Assembly: GCF_023283885.1 (NCBI RefSeq) | Contig: NZ_JAKILA010000028.1 | Location: 1-53,029, forward strand | Source of the DNA: Shewanella basaltis | GTDB taxonomy: Bacteria > Pseudomonadota > Gammaproteobacteria > Enterobacterales > Shewanellaceae | Reading direction: 5' to 3' | Length of the DNA stretch: 53,029 bases | In this document: piece after piece, positions 1 to 8,882 of the stretch | How the letters are laid out: each line of letters opens with the position of its first letter | How positions within the stretch are numbered: the stretch's first letter is position 1 | Notes under the pieces: generated by a model | Database searches by the model: none | The model's input: the letters and a program-made list of their open reading frames with translations, nothing else | Told to the model about the DNA's origin: nothing | Translations under genes and position numbers: made by a program

Positions 1-105
1 ACAAGGCGAATTGACGCGTCAATAGCTAGCCTATTGTAAGTCGATTCAACGCAGTGAGCAGGGCAAAGGACTGTTTGAAAGGCATTTATTATCCCGAGCT
101 CAGGT
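1..105 (-). mobile_element. MITE-A copy 1 (partial, at window edge)
   Basis: Reverse-oriented half copy of the 195-bp repeat family found complete at 31151-31345. It ends in the terminal repeat GAGCTCAGGT and belongs to the variant subfamily shared with copies 3 and 7. The rest lies outside the window. The flanking hexamer TACTTA (106-111) would be one target duplication. No coding capacity. Confidence 0.85.
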
Positions 106-1829
106 TACTTAGTACTGGCTTTACTGTTCACTTTAGAGCCAATTACAATACCTTTTTCAGTAAAATCGACAGACATGTTTAACCGCATGTCATAATCTTT
201 TAATGCCGATAATTCTGCTGGCATTGGCTCACCGCTCATTTCAATCATGTCGACTAATGGCATAAACATTTTTTGATAATCAACTGCAAAATCAAAGAAA
301 CCATTGGCGTCTAATGTTTGCTTATAAAGACCATCAGCCAGCTCAGTGCCTCTGTCGCCCGTGTAAACGACGAGGTGATTACCTTTTATCGCCATTTTTG
401 CGCTGACACCATACTCAGGCGGCAACATTAACATTGGCGTAATATCAACAGGATCGCCATTGTCTTTAAGATCAACACTCGCCAAAGGCGGGAAGAATGG
501 TTTAGCCATATCAATTAACATCATCGGTTTTTCAGCCGAAATACTGATTAACGCATCAAGCTTCTCAAAGCTGGGCTCACCATTGGTTTCGGCTAACTTA
601 TAGTCTGCCAAGGTGACACTCATGCCTTTAACGCCATTGGCCATGCCGGTCATCATACCGACCATTGCTGGGTTTAAGTCATCTAACTCACCTTGCAGTT
701 GCGCAAGGGCTTCGCACTGATAAGATGGCGTTTGTAAGTCTTTCCATATTTCATTTAACGCTGGCGCTAATTGATTAACATCCATGCCTAAACCTAGCGA
801 TAAAATGTTTTCGTGGTCGTTATTATTAAACGATGGAATAAAGCCGCGCATTTTGTTCAACGCAGACAGAATCACCTGATTATTACTTTCAACGACAACA
901 GCAGCATCAATAGTGCTTTCTGCACGGCTAATCGAATAACTGTTAAGCCCCATTACAGTGCGAGGCCAATTGGCAGCAATTGCAGCAAACTCGGTTTGGC
1001 AAGTCGGCGTTTTAAACTCAGCCAGTGGATCTTCGCCTTGTATCTCAGCCATTTTGCTAATTTGTTTAGCAAGCATGTTGCCGTCTGTGGTGGTTAGCCC
1101 TTTAACTAGTTCAACATGGTTAATAAAGCTAATGCTGTCTTGCATAAAACCATGTGCGCTCGCGATATCTTGCAACATCGTGGTACCACTGAGTGGATTA
1201 TCGACTTTTTTCTCGCCCAGTGCAGTTTCAAGCAGCGCCACATCATTAACTGAGGTGTTTAATGTAACCGTTAACCATCCTTGCTTTTCAGCAAAAATAA
1301 GATTGATTTGTTCTTTATCATCAGCATCGGTTAGTGCATAGGCGCGATATTCACTGCCACCAGCGTTACCCTTGGTATGAACTAAACCGCTTTCTTGCTC
1401 GGCACGGTCAAGCTCTAACCAAAATGCAGCAGGATTACTGAGCTGAGTTTTCATGACAGGTAATGCACCGAGTGTGTAGAAATAGCTTTTTATCGAATCG
1501 GCTAAACCATAAGTGCTCAGCAATGCATCCGGAGTAGGCAGCAATGTCATGTATTGCTTATACAAGCTTACAAAGAAACGCTCTTGTGGGCTTGAGCTGT
1601 CGTCAATTTGCAGTAACTCATCCAAACCTTGAGCCTGATAATTACCCGCAATGCTATACAGATAGTCTTTTAGTGGGAATGGCGCTAACTGTCCAGAAAA
1701 CGCCAATGTGTCTGCGGGGATGTAATCCAGCATGGGGTCACTTGTACCCACTGATGCACCTTGTTGTGTCAGTAAATATCCACCAGCACCGACGGCTAAT
1801 ACTACAGCAGCAATTGCCATTTTATTCAT
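105..1829 (-). CDS. exported protein of unknown function (574 aa)
   Basis: I do not recognise a named family. The N-terminus (MNKMAIAAVVLAVGAGGYLL) is a signal peptide or signal anchor, so the protein is probably periplasmic or membrane-tethered. The remainder is soluble, acidic to neutral, without obvious catalytic motifs or further membrane segments, and contains a Met/Gly-rich stretch (MVGMMTGMANG). The start ATG at 1829 is the first codon of the hydrophobic leader. It lies downstream of cysH on the same strand, but a 700-bp gap with a cysH terminator separates them, so it should have its own promoter. Its TAA stop uses the last base of MITE-A copy 1, so the mobile element abuts the reading frame exactly. 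The function is unknown; only the coding status and export are confident. Confidence 0.8.
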   Translation of the reverse strand: MNKMAIAAVVLAVGAGGYLLTQQGASVGTSDPMLDYIPADTLAFSGQLAPFPLKDYLYSIAGNYQAQGLDELLQIDDSSSPQERFFVSLYKQYMTLLPTPDALLSTYGLADSIKSYFYTLGALPVMKTQLSNPAAFWLELDRAEQESGLVHTKGNAGGSEYRAYALTDADDKEQINLIFAEKQGWLTVTLNTSVNDVALLETALGEKKVDNPLSGTTMLQDIASAHGFMQDSISFINHVELVKGLTTTDGNMLAKQISKMAEIQGEDPLAEFKTPTCQTEFAAIAANWPRTVMGLNSYSISRAESTIDAAVVVESNNQVILSALNKMRGFIPSFNNNDHENILSLGLGMDVNQLAPALNEIWKDLQTPSYQCEALAQLQGELDDLNPAMVGMMTGMANGVKGMSVTLADYKLAETNGEPSFEKLDALISISAEKPMMLIDMAKPFFPPLASVDLKDNGDPVDITPMLMLPPEYGVSAKMAIKGNHLVVYTGDRGTELADGLYKQTLDANGFFDFAVDYQKMFMPLVDMIEMSGEPMPAELSALKDYDMRLNMSVDFTEKGIVIGSKVNSKASTK

Positions 1830-2453
1830 CTATAAACTCCAATTTATATGTCTGGTAACTCTTCCTTGAAATGAGTTAGCGTTAAAATTTTTAAGTACGA
1901 ATTATCAATTACACCGATAAACAGCGGATTAATCTAGCATTAATTAAGTCATTTAGCATCTGCAGAGGCTCGACAACAAAAAAATAAACAAAATAATAAC
2001 AACTAAATTAGACGGTAGGCGGAAAAACTAAATGATGACATAAGAAAGTGAAGGTAAGTAAGTGAAGGTATTAACACGTTACCCGATAACCCATGTACAT
2101 CAGGGTTATCGGGATTAACTCAATTGATTACTTATTACGCTAACAAGCCAATCAACGTGCTCGAGGATGCGAGCGAAGCTTTTGAAGGTACGTGGATTGC
2201 AAAAACAACCCCAAAACGTCCACAAAAACCGTCTACGGGAACGTATTAATTTAGACTATTATCGGCATCGCTGCATGAAATTTAAATAAAATTTAACCTA
2301 TTTGTGGTTGGCTATTTCGCTAGGTCGCCACGCCATCTTAGCTCAACTCAGGGCAACGCCTGATTAATTCTCATCTTTAACAAATAGCAATGTGCGCCAA
2401 GCGCTAATAGAATCGATAAAATTCAGACTTTTGAATGAGATGCCATTACACAT
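1830..2453. other. gene-free stretch with one perfect hairpin
   Basis: I see no credible gene here. The only clear structure is a perfect 11-bp inverted repeat, CCCGATAACCC (2082-2092) and GGGTTATCGGG (2103-2113), with a 10-nt loop and no U-tract on either side. The promoter of the exported-protein gene must lie near 1830-2000, but I cannot pick out convincing boxes. Confidence 0.5.
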
Positions 2454-2487
2454 AAAAATGCCACCCTAAAATACATCAGGATGGCAT
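2454..2487 (-). terminator. rho-independent terminator after cysH
   Basis: On the minus strand, ATGCCATCCT and AGGGTGGCAT pair (arms 2478-2487 and 2458-2467, one G-U pair) and are followed by a run of five U. It lies about 46 bp past the cysH stop and closes the cysJIH operon. Confidence 0.75.
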
Positions 2488-2532
2488 TCATAACAGACGA
2501 GAAAAGATCACAAACTGAGGCTGTTACCTCGT

Positions 2533-3324
2533 TTAAATATCAAAGTGCAACCCACACTCGCGCTTTAAGCCATTAAAACGGGTTTCTTCTTCAGTCATCC
2601 CTAACTCAAGCGGCTTGCTAGAGTGGGTATCACCGACCGACACATAACCTTGCTCCCATAACGGATGGTAAGGCAAGTCATGCTCAGTTAAATACATGTG
2701 CACATCTTTATTGCTCCACTCAATGATGGGCAGCAACTTAAAGCGTTTACCACTGATAGCCAATATAGGCAACGCCTCACGTGTGCTCGACTGGCTACGA
2801 CGCAACCCCGCAAACCAGGTGCCGACATTCAATTCAGCTAATGCACGCTGCATAGGTTCAACTTTGTTGATGCGGTTATATTTTTCTAAACCATCAATGC
2901 CCTGCTCCCACAGCTTACCAAAACGGGCTTCTTGCCACGCCTGAGTTTGCTCAGCCTGGTAGACTTTAAGGTTGAGGTTTAAGCGCTCGGTTAACTGGTC
3001 AATAAACTGGTAAGTTTCAGGAAACAAATAGCCAGTGTCGGTTAAAATAACCGGAATATCGCTTTGCGCTTGCGTCACCATGTGTAACATCACCGCGCCT
3101 TGGATCCCAAAACTTGACGATAACGCATGTGCACCTGGCAAATAGGCCAAGCCCCAAGCCACTCGCTGCTGCGCCGTTAACCCCGCCAAAAACTGGTTAA
3201 TGTTTTCCAATGCTGCGGTTTGCTCAGCTTTAGGCGCTGATAACAGCGCCTGCAATTGAGCGGGTGTCACACTATGATTGACGGCCGCATCAGTTGATAC
3301 AGTCGTTACCACTTCATTAGGCAT
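2533..3324 (-). CDS. cysH: phosphoadenosine phosphosulfate (PAPS) reductase
   Basis: Thioredoxin-dependent reduction of PAPS to sulfite in assimilatory sulfate reduction, in the cytoplasm. The C-terminus carries the family signature KRECGLHF with the single catalytic cysteine. The adenylyl-binding region contains SSSFGIQGAVMLHM and the arginine-rich WFAGLRRSQSSTR stretch. There is no C-terminal 4Fe-4S cysteine pair, so it is the PAPS rather than the APS type. I chose the ATG at 3324: it overlaps the cysI stop (ATGCCTAA) and has AAGGA five bases upstream. A longer form from ATG 3345, behind GAAGGCGG, would add seven residues and cannot be excluded. It is translationally coupled to cysI, third gene of cysJIH. 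Confidence 0.95.
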   Translation of the reverse strand: MPNEVVTTVSTDAAVNHSVTPAQLQALLSAPKAEQTAALENINQFLAGLTAQQRVAWGLAYLPGAHALSSSFGIQGAVMLHMVTQAQSDIPVILTDTGYLFPETYQFIDQLTERLNLNLKVYQAEQTQAWQEARFGKLWEQGIDGLEKYNRINKVEPMQRALAELNVGTWFAGLRRSQSSTREALPILAISGKRFKLLPIIEWSNKDVHMYLTEHDLPYHPLWEQGYVSVGDTHSSKPLELGMTEEETRFNGLKRECGLHFDI

Positions 3325-5008
3325 GAAAATCCTTAGCGGCGTCATTAACCGCCTTCACAACGCCAATTCGCACTGTGAAGTTACCAAAGGTTTCGCCAGC
3401 ATCACGCTCTGCAGCGTAGCGGCCAAACAAGGCATCCAATTCAGCTAAAATTTCAGCTTCTTGAATGTTTTCTTTGTGCATTTTATTTAAACGCGTGCCT
3501 TCAAAGCTGGCGCCTAAATACAAGTTATAACGTCCAGGTGCTTTACCTACTAAGCCAATTTCAGCAGCAAATGGACGAGCACAGCCGTTTGGACAACCCG
3601 TCATGCGCACCACAATAGATTGCTCGCTAATGCCGTGTTTTGCCTGTAGCGCATCAATATGATCGATAAACTCAGGGAAATAACGCTCAGCTTCAGCCAT
3701 GGCCAATGGGCACGTTGGTAACGCCACACAGGCAATAGAATGGCCGCGAGTACCACTTAATACTTGCCCCAATAAACCATGTTTACGGGCTAACCCTTCA
3801 ATTTCAGCTTTATCTTCTGCAGCCACACCTGCAATAATCATATTTTGATTAGAGGTCATGCGGAAATCGCCTTTATGAATTTTGGCAATTTCACGTAAAC
3901 CCGTTTGCAAGGTTTGACCTGGCATGTCTTTAATGCGGCCACTTTCAATAAATAAGGTTAAATGCCACTTATTATCGATACCTTCAACCCAACCATAACG
4001 ATCACCGCGATCGCCAATGATCACGTCACGCTTAGGCTCAAATTTAACCCCAGCACGTTTCTCTACCTCTGCTTTAAACGCCTCATAGCCGTGGTCAACA
4101 ATGGTGTATTTTAAACGCGCACGCTTGCGCACAACACGGTTACCCCAGTCACGTTGAACGGTCATGACGGCTTCTGCAAACTTGGTGACATCTTCAGTTT
4201 TAATAAAACCAAAGTCATCCGCTAAACGTGGAAAGGTTTCAACTTCACCGTGGGTTGACCCCATGCCGCCGCCAGCCACTAAGTTAAAGCCAACTAATTC
4301 GCCTTCTTCTGCAACGGCAATAAAGCCAAGATCGTTAGTGTAAACATCTACGTCATTATCAGGCGGCACCGCAACAGCCATTTTAAACTTACGTGGCAAA
4401 TAGGTTTGGCCATAAACCGGCTCTACGGTTTCGGTGCCTAATAGCTTTTCTTCATCTAACCAAATTTCAGCATAGGCGCGGGTGTGCGGTAACAGGTGAT
4501 CAGATAAATGCTTAGCAACCGCGTAGGCTTGTGCATGCAGCTTTGACTCAACTGGGTTTGGGTTACACATCACATTACGGTTTACGTCACCACAAGCGGC
4601 AATAGAGTCTAGTGCGGCGCGATCAAGACCCTGGATCAAGGTTTTTAGATTACGCTTAGGAATACCGTGGTACTGAAACGTTTGACGCGTCGTTAAACGA
4701 ATGCTGTTTGACGTGGTGAGCGTAGATGAAATTTTATCAACCTCTAACCATTGCTGTGGAGTACAAATACCACCAGGTACACGAGCACGTAGCATAAAGC
4801 TATGTAATGGCTCTAGCTTTTGCTCTTTACGCTCGTTACGTAAATCACGGTCATCTTGCTGGTAAAATCCGTGGAATTTAATTAACTGCTGATCGCCATC
4901 ACTAAACGATCCCGTCACCTGGGTATCTAACCCTTCCTGGATGCTGCCGCGCAAATAATCACTGTCTATTTTTAAATATTCGTTTACTGCTAACTTTTGC
5001 TCACTCAT
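3317..5008 (-). CDS. cysI: sulfite reductase (NADPH) hemoprotein, beta subunit
   Basis: Catalytic subunit that reduces sulfite to sulfide with six electrons delivered by CysJ, using a coupled siroheme and 4Fe-4S cluster. The cluster ligands are visible as CVALPTC (Cys-X5-Cys) and CPNGC (Cys-X3-Cys) in the last quarter of the protein, with the expected 40-odd residues between the pairs. At 563 aa the length is close to the E. coli enzyme. The start is the ATG at 5008 (MSEQKLAVNEY); an in-frame TTG 18 bases upstream is not needed. It overlaps cysH by eight bases and follows cysJ by 77 bp, so the three genes form one operon. No missing key residues seen. Confidence 0.97.
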   Translation of the reverse strand: MSEQKLAVNEYLKIDSDYLRGSIQEGLDTQVTGSFSDGDQQLIKFHGFYQQDDRDLRNERKEQKLEPLHSFMLRARVPGGICTPQQWLEVDKISSTLTTSNSIRLTTRQTFQYHGIPKRNLKTLIQGLDRAALDSIAACGDVNRNVMCNPNPVESKLHAQAYAVAKHLSDHLLPHTRAYAEIWLDEEKLLGTETVEPVYGQTYLPRKFKMAVAVPPDNDVDVYTNDLGFIAVAEEGELVGFNLVAGGGMGSTHGEVETFPRLADDFGFIKTEDVTKFAEAVMTVQRDWGNRVVRKRARLKYTIVDHGYEAFKAEVEKRAGVKFEPKRDVIIGDRGDRYGWVEGIDNKWHLTLFIESGRIKDMPGQTLQTGLREIAKIHKGDFRMTSNQNMIIAGVAAEDKAEIEGLARKHGLLGQVLSGTRGHSIACVALPTCPLAMAEAERYFPEFIDHIDALQAKHGISEQSIVVRMTGCPNGCARPFAAEIGLVGKAPGRYNLYLGASFEGTRLNKMHKENIQEAEILAELDALFGRYAAERDAGETFGNFTVRIGVVKAVNDAAKDFHA

Positions 5009-5085
5009 GGCCTGCGCCTCTCTCAATTCTGTTCAATTCATTAGTGCGATTGGGTTGCGATAGTAAACTCACAACCGGGTCGAAT

Positions 5086-6876
5086 TTAGTACACGTCTTT
5101 TTGATAGCGTTTTTCGCTACGTAGTGTTTCAAAGTATGCTTCGGCGTCATCAGCGCTTAAGCCACCTTGTTCAACCGCAATATTCACTAATGCTTGGTGT
5201 ACATCTTTTGCCATGCGCTCTGCATCACCACAGATGTACACATGGGCGCCATTTTGTAACCACTGCCACAAGGTTTCGGCTTGTTCAGCAATGCGATGTT
5301 GCACATACACTTTATGAGCTTGATCGCGTGAGAATGCGACATCTAGGCGCGATAAGTCGCCATTTTTAAGATACTGCTGCCACTCAACTTGGTATAAAAA
5401 GTCTTGCTCAAAATGCGGATTACCAAAGAACAACCAGCTGTTACCCGACACACCGTCTGCAACACGTTGCTGCATAAAGGCGCGAAATGGCGCCACACCC
5501 GTACCTGGGCCTACCATAATCACTGGGGTTTGTGGATTTTCTGGTAAACGGAAATGATTATTAGGTTCAACATAAACATTAACCTGCTGACCTTCTTCTG
5601 CCGACGCTAAAAAGTGCGATGCGCCGCCAAAACGAGCATGACCTTGACGTTCATCTTCAACCAATGCCACGGTTAAATGCACTTCAGATTCAACCTCTGC
5701 TTGGCTAGAGGCAATAGAATACAGGCGTGGTGTTAATGGGCGCAGCATCTCAACAAGCTGCGTTGCACTGACGTTGGCAGGGTAAGCTGCAATTAAGTCA
5801 GCTAACTGATTGGATAAAATAAATTGTCTGGTTTGCTCTTTGTCTTCACAAATGGCGGCCAGTTCAGCACTGCCACTCAATTCAGCCCAAGATTTAACAA
5901 GGCCTGGATATAACTGAGTTAATTCTTTTTTATCAGTTAATGCCGCTTTTAATGAATAAGACTCTTTTGATACTGTCACTGTTTCATCAGCGTCTAAACC
6001 AAGGCCGCTGATCACTTCATCAACTAAGGCTTCGTTGTTACTAAACCACACACCTAATGCATCACCGACTTGATAGGTTAGCCCTGATTCGCCTAAATCA
6101 ATTTCAACATGACGTACATCACGGTCAGAATCACGGCCGGTAATTTTTTGACTCACCAGCACTTCAGCGCTGTATGGGTTTTGCTTGGTGTATTGGCTTT
6201 GACCTGCGGTTGCGGTCGTGCCGATAGCAGTAACGCTAGCACTTGAGGTTTGAATATGAGGCTTAGCAGCTTCTATTACGCTGTCTTGCCATTGTGCAGC
6301 GGCATCTTCGTAGTCAACATCACATTCCACTAAAGGTAATAATGCTTTGGCACCTAATGCACTTAAACGCGCATCAAAATCTTTACCGGTTTGGCAGAAA
6401 AACTCGTAGCTTGAGTCACCTAACGCCAATACCGAATAGTGTAAGTTTTCTAATTTAGGCGCACGCTTTGAGGCCAAAAACTTATGTAACTCAATCGCGT
6501 CATCGGGCGCTTCACCTTCGCCATGGGTACTCACAACAAGTAATAGCAGCGTTTCTTGCTTTAATTGACGTACATTGTACTCGCCCATTGACGTAAGGTT
6601 AACCGTATACCCTTGTGCCTGTGCTTTGGCTGCAAGTGCCTGTGCAACACCACGGCCATTGCCTGTTTGGCTGCCATATAAAATGGTCACTGTTTGTGCC
6701 GCAGATGTTTCTGCAACTGGCGCCCCTGCTGTTTGGCCCTGACTCGCACTTGCTGCCAAATAACCACTAACCCATGCAAGTTGCACAGACGATAATTCTG
6801 ATGTGAATTGTTTTAGCTTGTCGACTTGCCCTTGAGACAATGGCGATGCTAGCGCTGAAAGTTCTTTTAACAACAT
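5086..6876 (-). CDS. cysJ: sulfite reductase (NADPH) flavoprotein, alpha subunit
   Basis: Electron-transfer subunit of sulfite reductase, passing electrons from NADPH through FAD and FMN to CysI. The N-terminal flavodoxin domain starts at about residue 63, with the FMN phosphate loop ILYGSQTGNGRGVA. The central FAD domain carries RLYSIASSQ. The C-terminal NADPH domain has MVGPGTGVAPFRAFM and VYICGDAERMAKDV, ending in the typical aromatic tail KRYQKDVY. At 596 aa it matches the family length (about 600). First gene of cysJIH. Regulation by CysB and N-acetylserine would be expected from the family, but I cannot identify a CysB site in the A/T-rich upstream region (6880-7000). Confidence 0.97.
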   Translation of the reverse strand: MLLKELSALASPLSQGQVDKLKQFTSELSSVQLAWVSGYLAASASQGQTAGAPVAETSAAQTVTILYGSQTGNGRGVAQALAAKAQAQGYTVNLTSMGEYNVRQLKQETLLLLVVSTHGEGEAPDDAIELHKFLASKRAPKLENLHYSVLALGDSSYEFFCQTGKDFDARLSALGAKALLPLVECDVDYEDAAAQWQDSVIEAAKPHIQTSSASVTAIGTTATAGQSQYTKQNPYSAEVLVSQKITGRDSDRDVRHVEIDLGESGLTYQVGDALGVWFSNNEALVDEVISGLGLDADETVTVSKESYSLKAALTDKKELTQLYPGLVKSWAELSGSAELAAICEDKEQTRQFILSNQLADLIAAYPANVSATQLVEMLRPLTPRLYSIASSQAEVESEVHLTVALVEDERQGHARFGGASHFLASAEEGQQVNVYVEPNNHFRLPENPQTPVIMVGPGTGVAPFRAFMQQRVADGVSGNSWLFFGNPHFEQDFLYQVEWQQYLKNGDLSRLDVAFSRDQAHKVYVQHRIAEQAETLWQWLQNGAHVYICGDAERMAKDVHQALVNIAVEQGGLSADDAEAYFETLRSEKRYQKDVY

Positions 6877-7113
6877 AAGACGGCCTTATAACAGTGTAAT
6901 GTGAACTAGCTTACTACTAGGTTTAAAATCCAAAAAAGAATAAAAGATAATTTTTTATTCCATTTAGGAATATGCAAAGACGATTATTTAAGCTACAAAA
7001 GTGTGGCGGAGTTAAAAGTTTTAAAATTACCTCTATTTAAAACCAAGTAATTAGCCCTTAGGCTCTTGTACCGAACACGCCTCATGTCGCAAGCTAGGAG
7101 GTCCAATTAACTA

Positions 7114-7182
7114 ATGAAAAACTATCAAGTTGATTGTTCTCTGAGTAAAACGACATATGTATATGATATCGCTATGTCATAG
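7114..7182 (+). CDS. possible 22-residue leader peptide upstream of pntA
   Basis: A short frame, MKNYQVDCSLSKTTYVYDIAMS, begins at ATG 7114 and is preceded by a full AGGAGG at 7096-7101 with an 11-12 base spacing, one of the best ribosome-binding sites in the window. It stands alone between the divergent cysJ and pntA genes. There is no obvious run of a single regulatory amino acid. Its last codons overlap a small palindrome (GCTATG-t-CATAGC). It may be a leader peptide, a small protein or chance. Confidence 0.25.
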   Translation: MKNYQVDCSLSKTTYVYDIAMS

Positions 7183-7285
7183 CAATGCCATTGATTAAAT
7201 AGTTTACCCGACTTCAATGGCCATATGCTGCACTTTTTCTACCCTCTAGGTGCTCATGTGAAGCAAGTAATACTCTAACGGAATG

Positions 7286-7320
7286 GCCTATTGATGGGGA
7301 AAGCAATAGGCAGTCTTTTT
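7286..7320 (+). promoter_or_regulatory. terminator-like hairpin in the pntA leader
   Basis: GCCTATTG (7286-7293) and CAATAGGC (7304-7311) form a perfect 8-bp stem, followed within four bases by a run of five T (7316-7320). This is an intrinsic-terminator layout placed only 21 bases before the pntA start codon and just before its ribosome-binding site. It could attenuate pntAB or end a short upstream transcript. Confidence 0.5.
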
Positions 7321-7341
7321 ATTAACCACCAGGAAACAGTC

Positions 7342-8871
7342 ATGCAGATTGGAATACCGAGAGAAAGTATCGAAGGTGAAACCCGAGTCGCTGCGACTCC
7401 GGCCACTGTGGTACAACTAAAAAAACTCGGCTTTAGTGTGGCAGTCGAAGCACAGGCAGGTGTTAAGTCAAGCTTTGATAATGCCGCATTTGAAGCTGCT
7501 GGGGCAGATGTTGTCAACGATGTATATCAAGCAGACTTTATTTTTAAAGTGAATGCACCGTCCGATGAAGAAATTGCAAAAATGAAATCGGGCACTACGT
7601 TAGTCAGTTTTATCTGGCCAGCACAAAACCCAGAGCTAGTTGAAAAACTTTCACGTCAAAATATTACTGTGATGGCAATGGACATGGTGCCGCGCATTTC
7701 GCGCGCTCAATCGCTAGATGCATTATCGTCAATGGCCAATATTGGCGGTTACCGTGCAGTTGTTGAGGCCGCACATGAATTTGGGCGCTTTTTTACTGGC
7801 CAAATTACTGCAGCAGGTAAAGTGCCTCCAGCCAAAGTGCTTGTTATTGGCGCAGGTGTAGCAGGTCTTGCTGCTATCGGTACGGCAGGCTCTTTAGGCG
7901 CTATCGTTCGCGCGTTTGATACTCGCTTAGAAGTGGCTGAGCAAATTGAATCTATGGGCGGCAGCTTCTTAAAACTTGAGTTTGAAAACAAAGAAGGCGG
8001 TTCATCTGACGGCTACGCTAAAGTCATGAGTGATGAATTTATCGCTGCTGAAATGGCGTTATTTGCCGAGCAAGCCAAAGAAGTCGACATTATCATTACG
8101 ACTGCGTTAATTCCGGGTCGCCCTGCACCAAAGCTTATTACCAAAGACATGGTCGACACCATGAAACCGGGGTCAGTCATTGTCGATTTAGCCGCAGCAA
8201 CCGGCGGTAACTGTGAATACACCGTCAGCGGTGAGCGCTTTATTACCGATAATGGCGTTAAGGTATTAGGTTATACCGACCTTCCAGGGCGTTTACCGGC
8301 ACAGTCATCACAACTGTATGGCACTAACCTTGTTAACTTGATGAAGTTAATGTGTAAGGCCAAAGACGGCAATGCAGTGCTCGACTTTAATGACGTGGTA
8401 ATGCGCAACATGACCGTGACGCGCGGTGGCGAAATTACCTTCCCGCCACCAGCCATTTCAGTATCAGCCGCGCCAGCAAAACCTGCTGCCAGCGCCGAAC
8501 CTAAAGCCGAAAAAGTAGAAAAAGCACCGTCAAAACTTAAGTACATCCTAGGAGCGCTCGGGATTGCCGGCTTTGCCGCGGTAGCCTCTGTCGCGCCAGC
8601 GGAGTTTTTATCACACTTTACCGTGTTTATTTTGTCGTGCGTTGTCGGCTACTACGTGGTCTGGAATGTCTCTCATGCGTTACACACACCACTGATGTCG
8701 GTCACTAACGCGATTTCAGGCATTATTGTGGTAGGGGCGCTATTGCAGATAGGCCAAGGCTCTGCCCTTGTTACTGCACTTGCGTTTGTTGCGGTGCTTA
8801 TCGCCAGTATTAACATCTTTGGTGGCTTTACCGTCACTCAGCGTATGCTGAAGATGTTCCGTAAAGATTAA
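7342..8871 (+). CDS. pntA: NAD(P) transhydrogenase, alpha subunit
   Basis: Membrane-bound proton-translocating transhydrogenase that transfers hydride between NADH and NADP+. Domain I (NAD(H) binding) fills about residues 1-380 with the Rossmann motif VLVIGAGVAGLAAIGTAGSLG and the mobile-loop region GYTDLPGRLPAQSSQLYG. A low-complexity Ala/Lys linker follows, then about four membrane segments. The start is ATG 7342 (MQIGIPRESIEGE), preceded by AGGAAA; that gives 509 aa, equal to the E. coli protein within one residue. An upstream ATG at 7294 lies inside the leader hairpin and is not the likely start. Eleven bases separate it from pntB. Confidence 0.97.
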   Translation: MQIGIPRESIEGETRVAATPATVVQLKKLGFSVAVEAQAGVKSSFDNAAFEAAGADVVNDVYQADFIFKVNAPSDEEIAKMKSGTTLVSFIWPAQNPELVEKLSRQNITVMAMDMVPRISRAQSLDALSSMANIGGYRAVVEAAHEFGRFFTGQITAAGKVPPAKVLVIGAGVAGLAAIGTAGSLGAIVRAFDTRLEVAEQIESMGGSFLKLEFENKEGGSSDGYAKVMSDEFIAAEMALFAEQAKEVDIIITTALIPGRPAPKLITKDMVDTMKPGSVIVDLAAATGGNCEYTVSGERFITDNGVKVLGYTDLPGRLPAQSSQLYGTNLVNLMKLMCKAKDGNAVLDFNDVVMRNMTVTRGGEITFPPPAISVSAAPAKPAASAEPKAEKVEKAPSKLKYILGALGIAGFAAVASVAPAEFLSHFTVFILSCVVGYYVVWNVSHALHTPLMSVTNAISGIIVVGALLQIGQGSALVTALAFVAVLIASINIFGGFTVTQRMLKMFRKD

Positions 8872-8882
8872 GGGGTAATATC

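Noticed and set aside
1..105. Copies 1 and 7 as the two parts of one element on a circular molecule
   Set aside because: Both are the same half of the element, in opposite orientation, so they cannot be joined into one copy.
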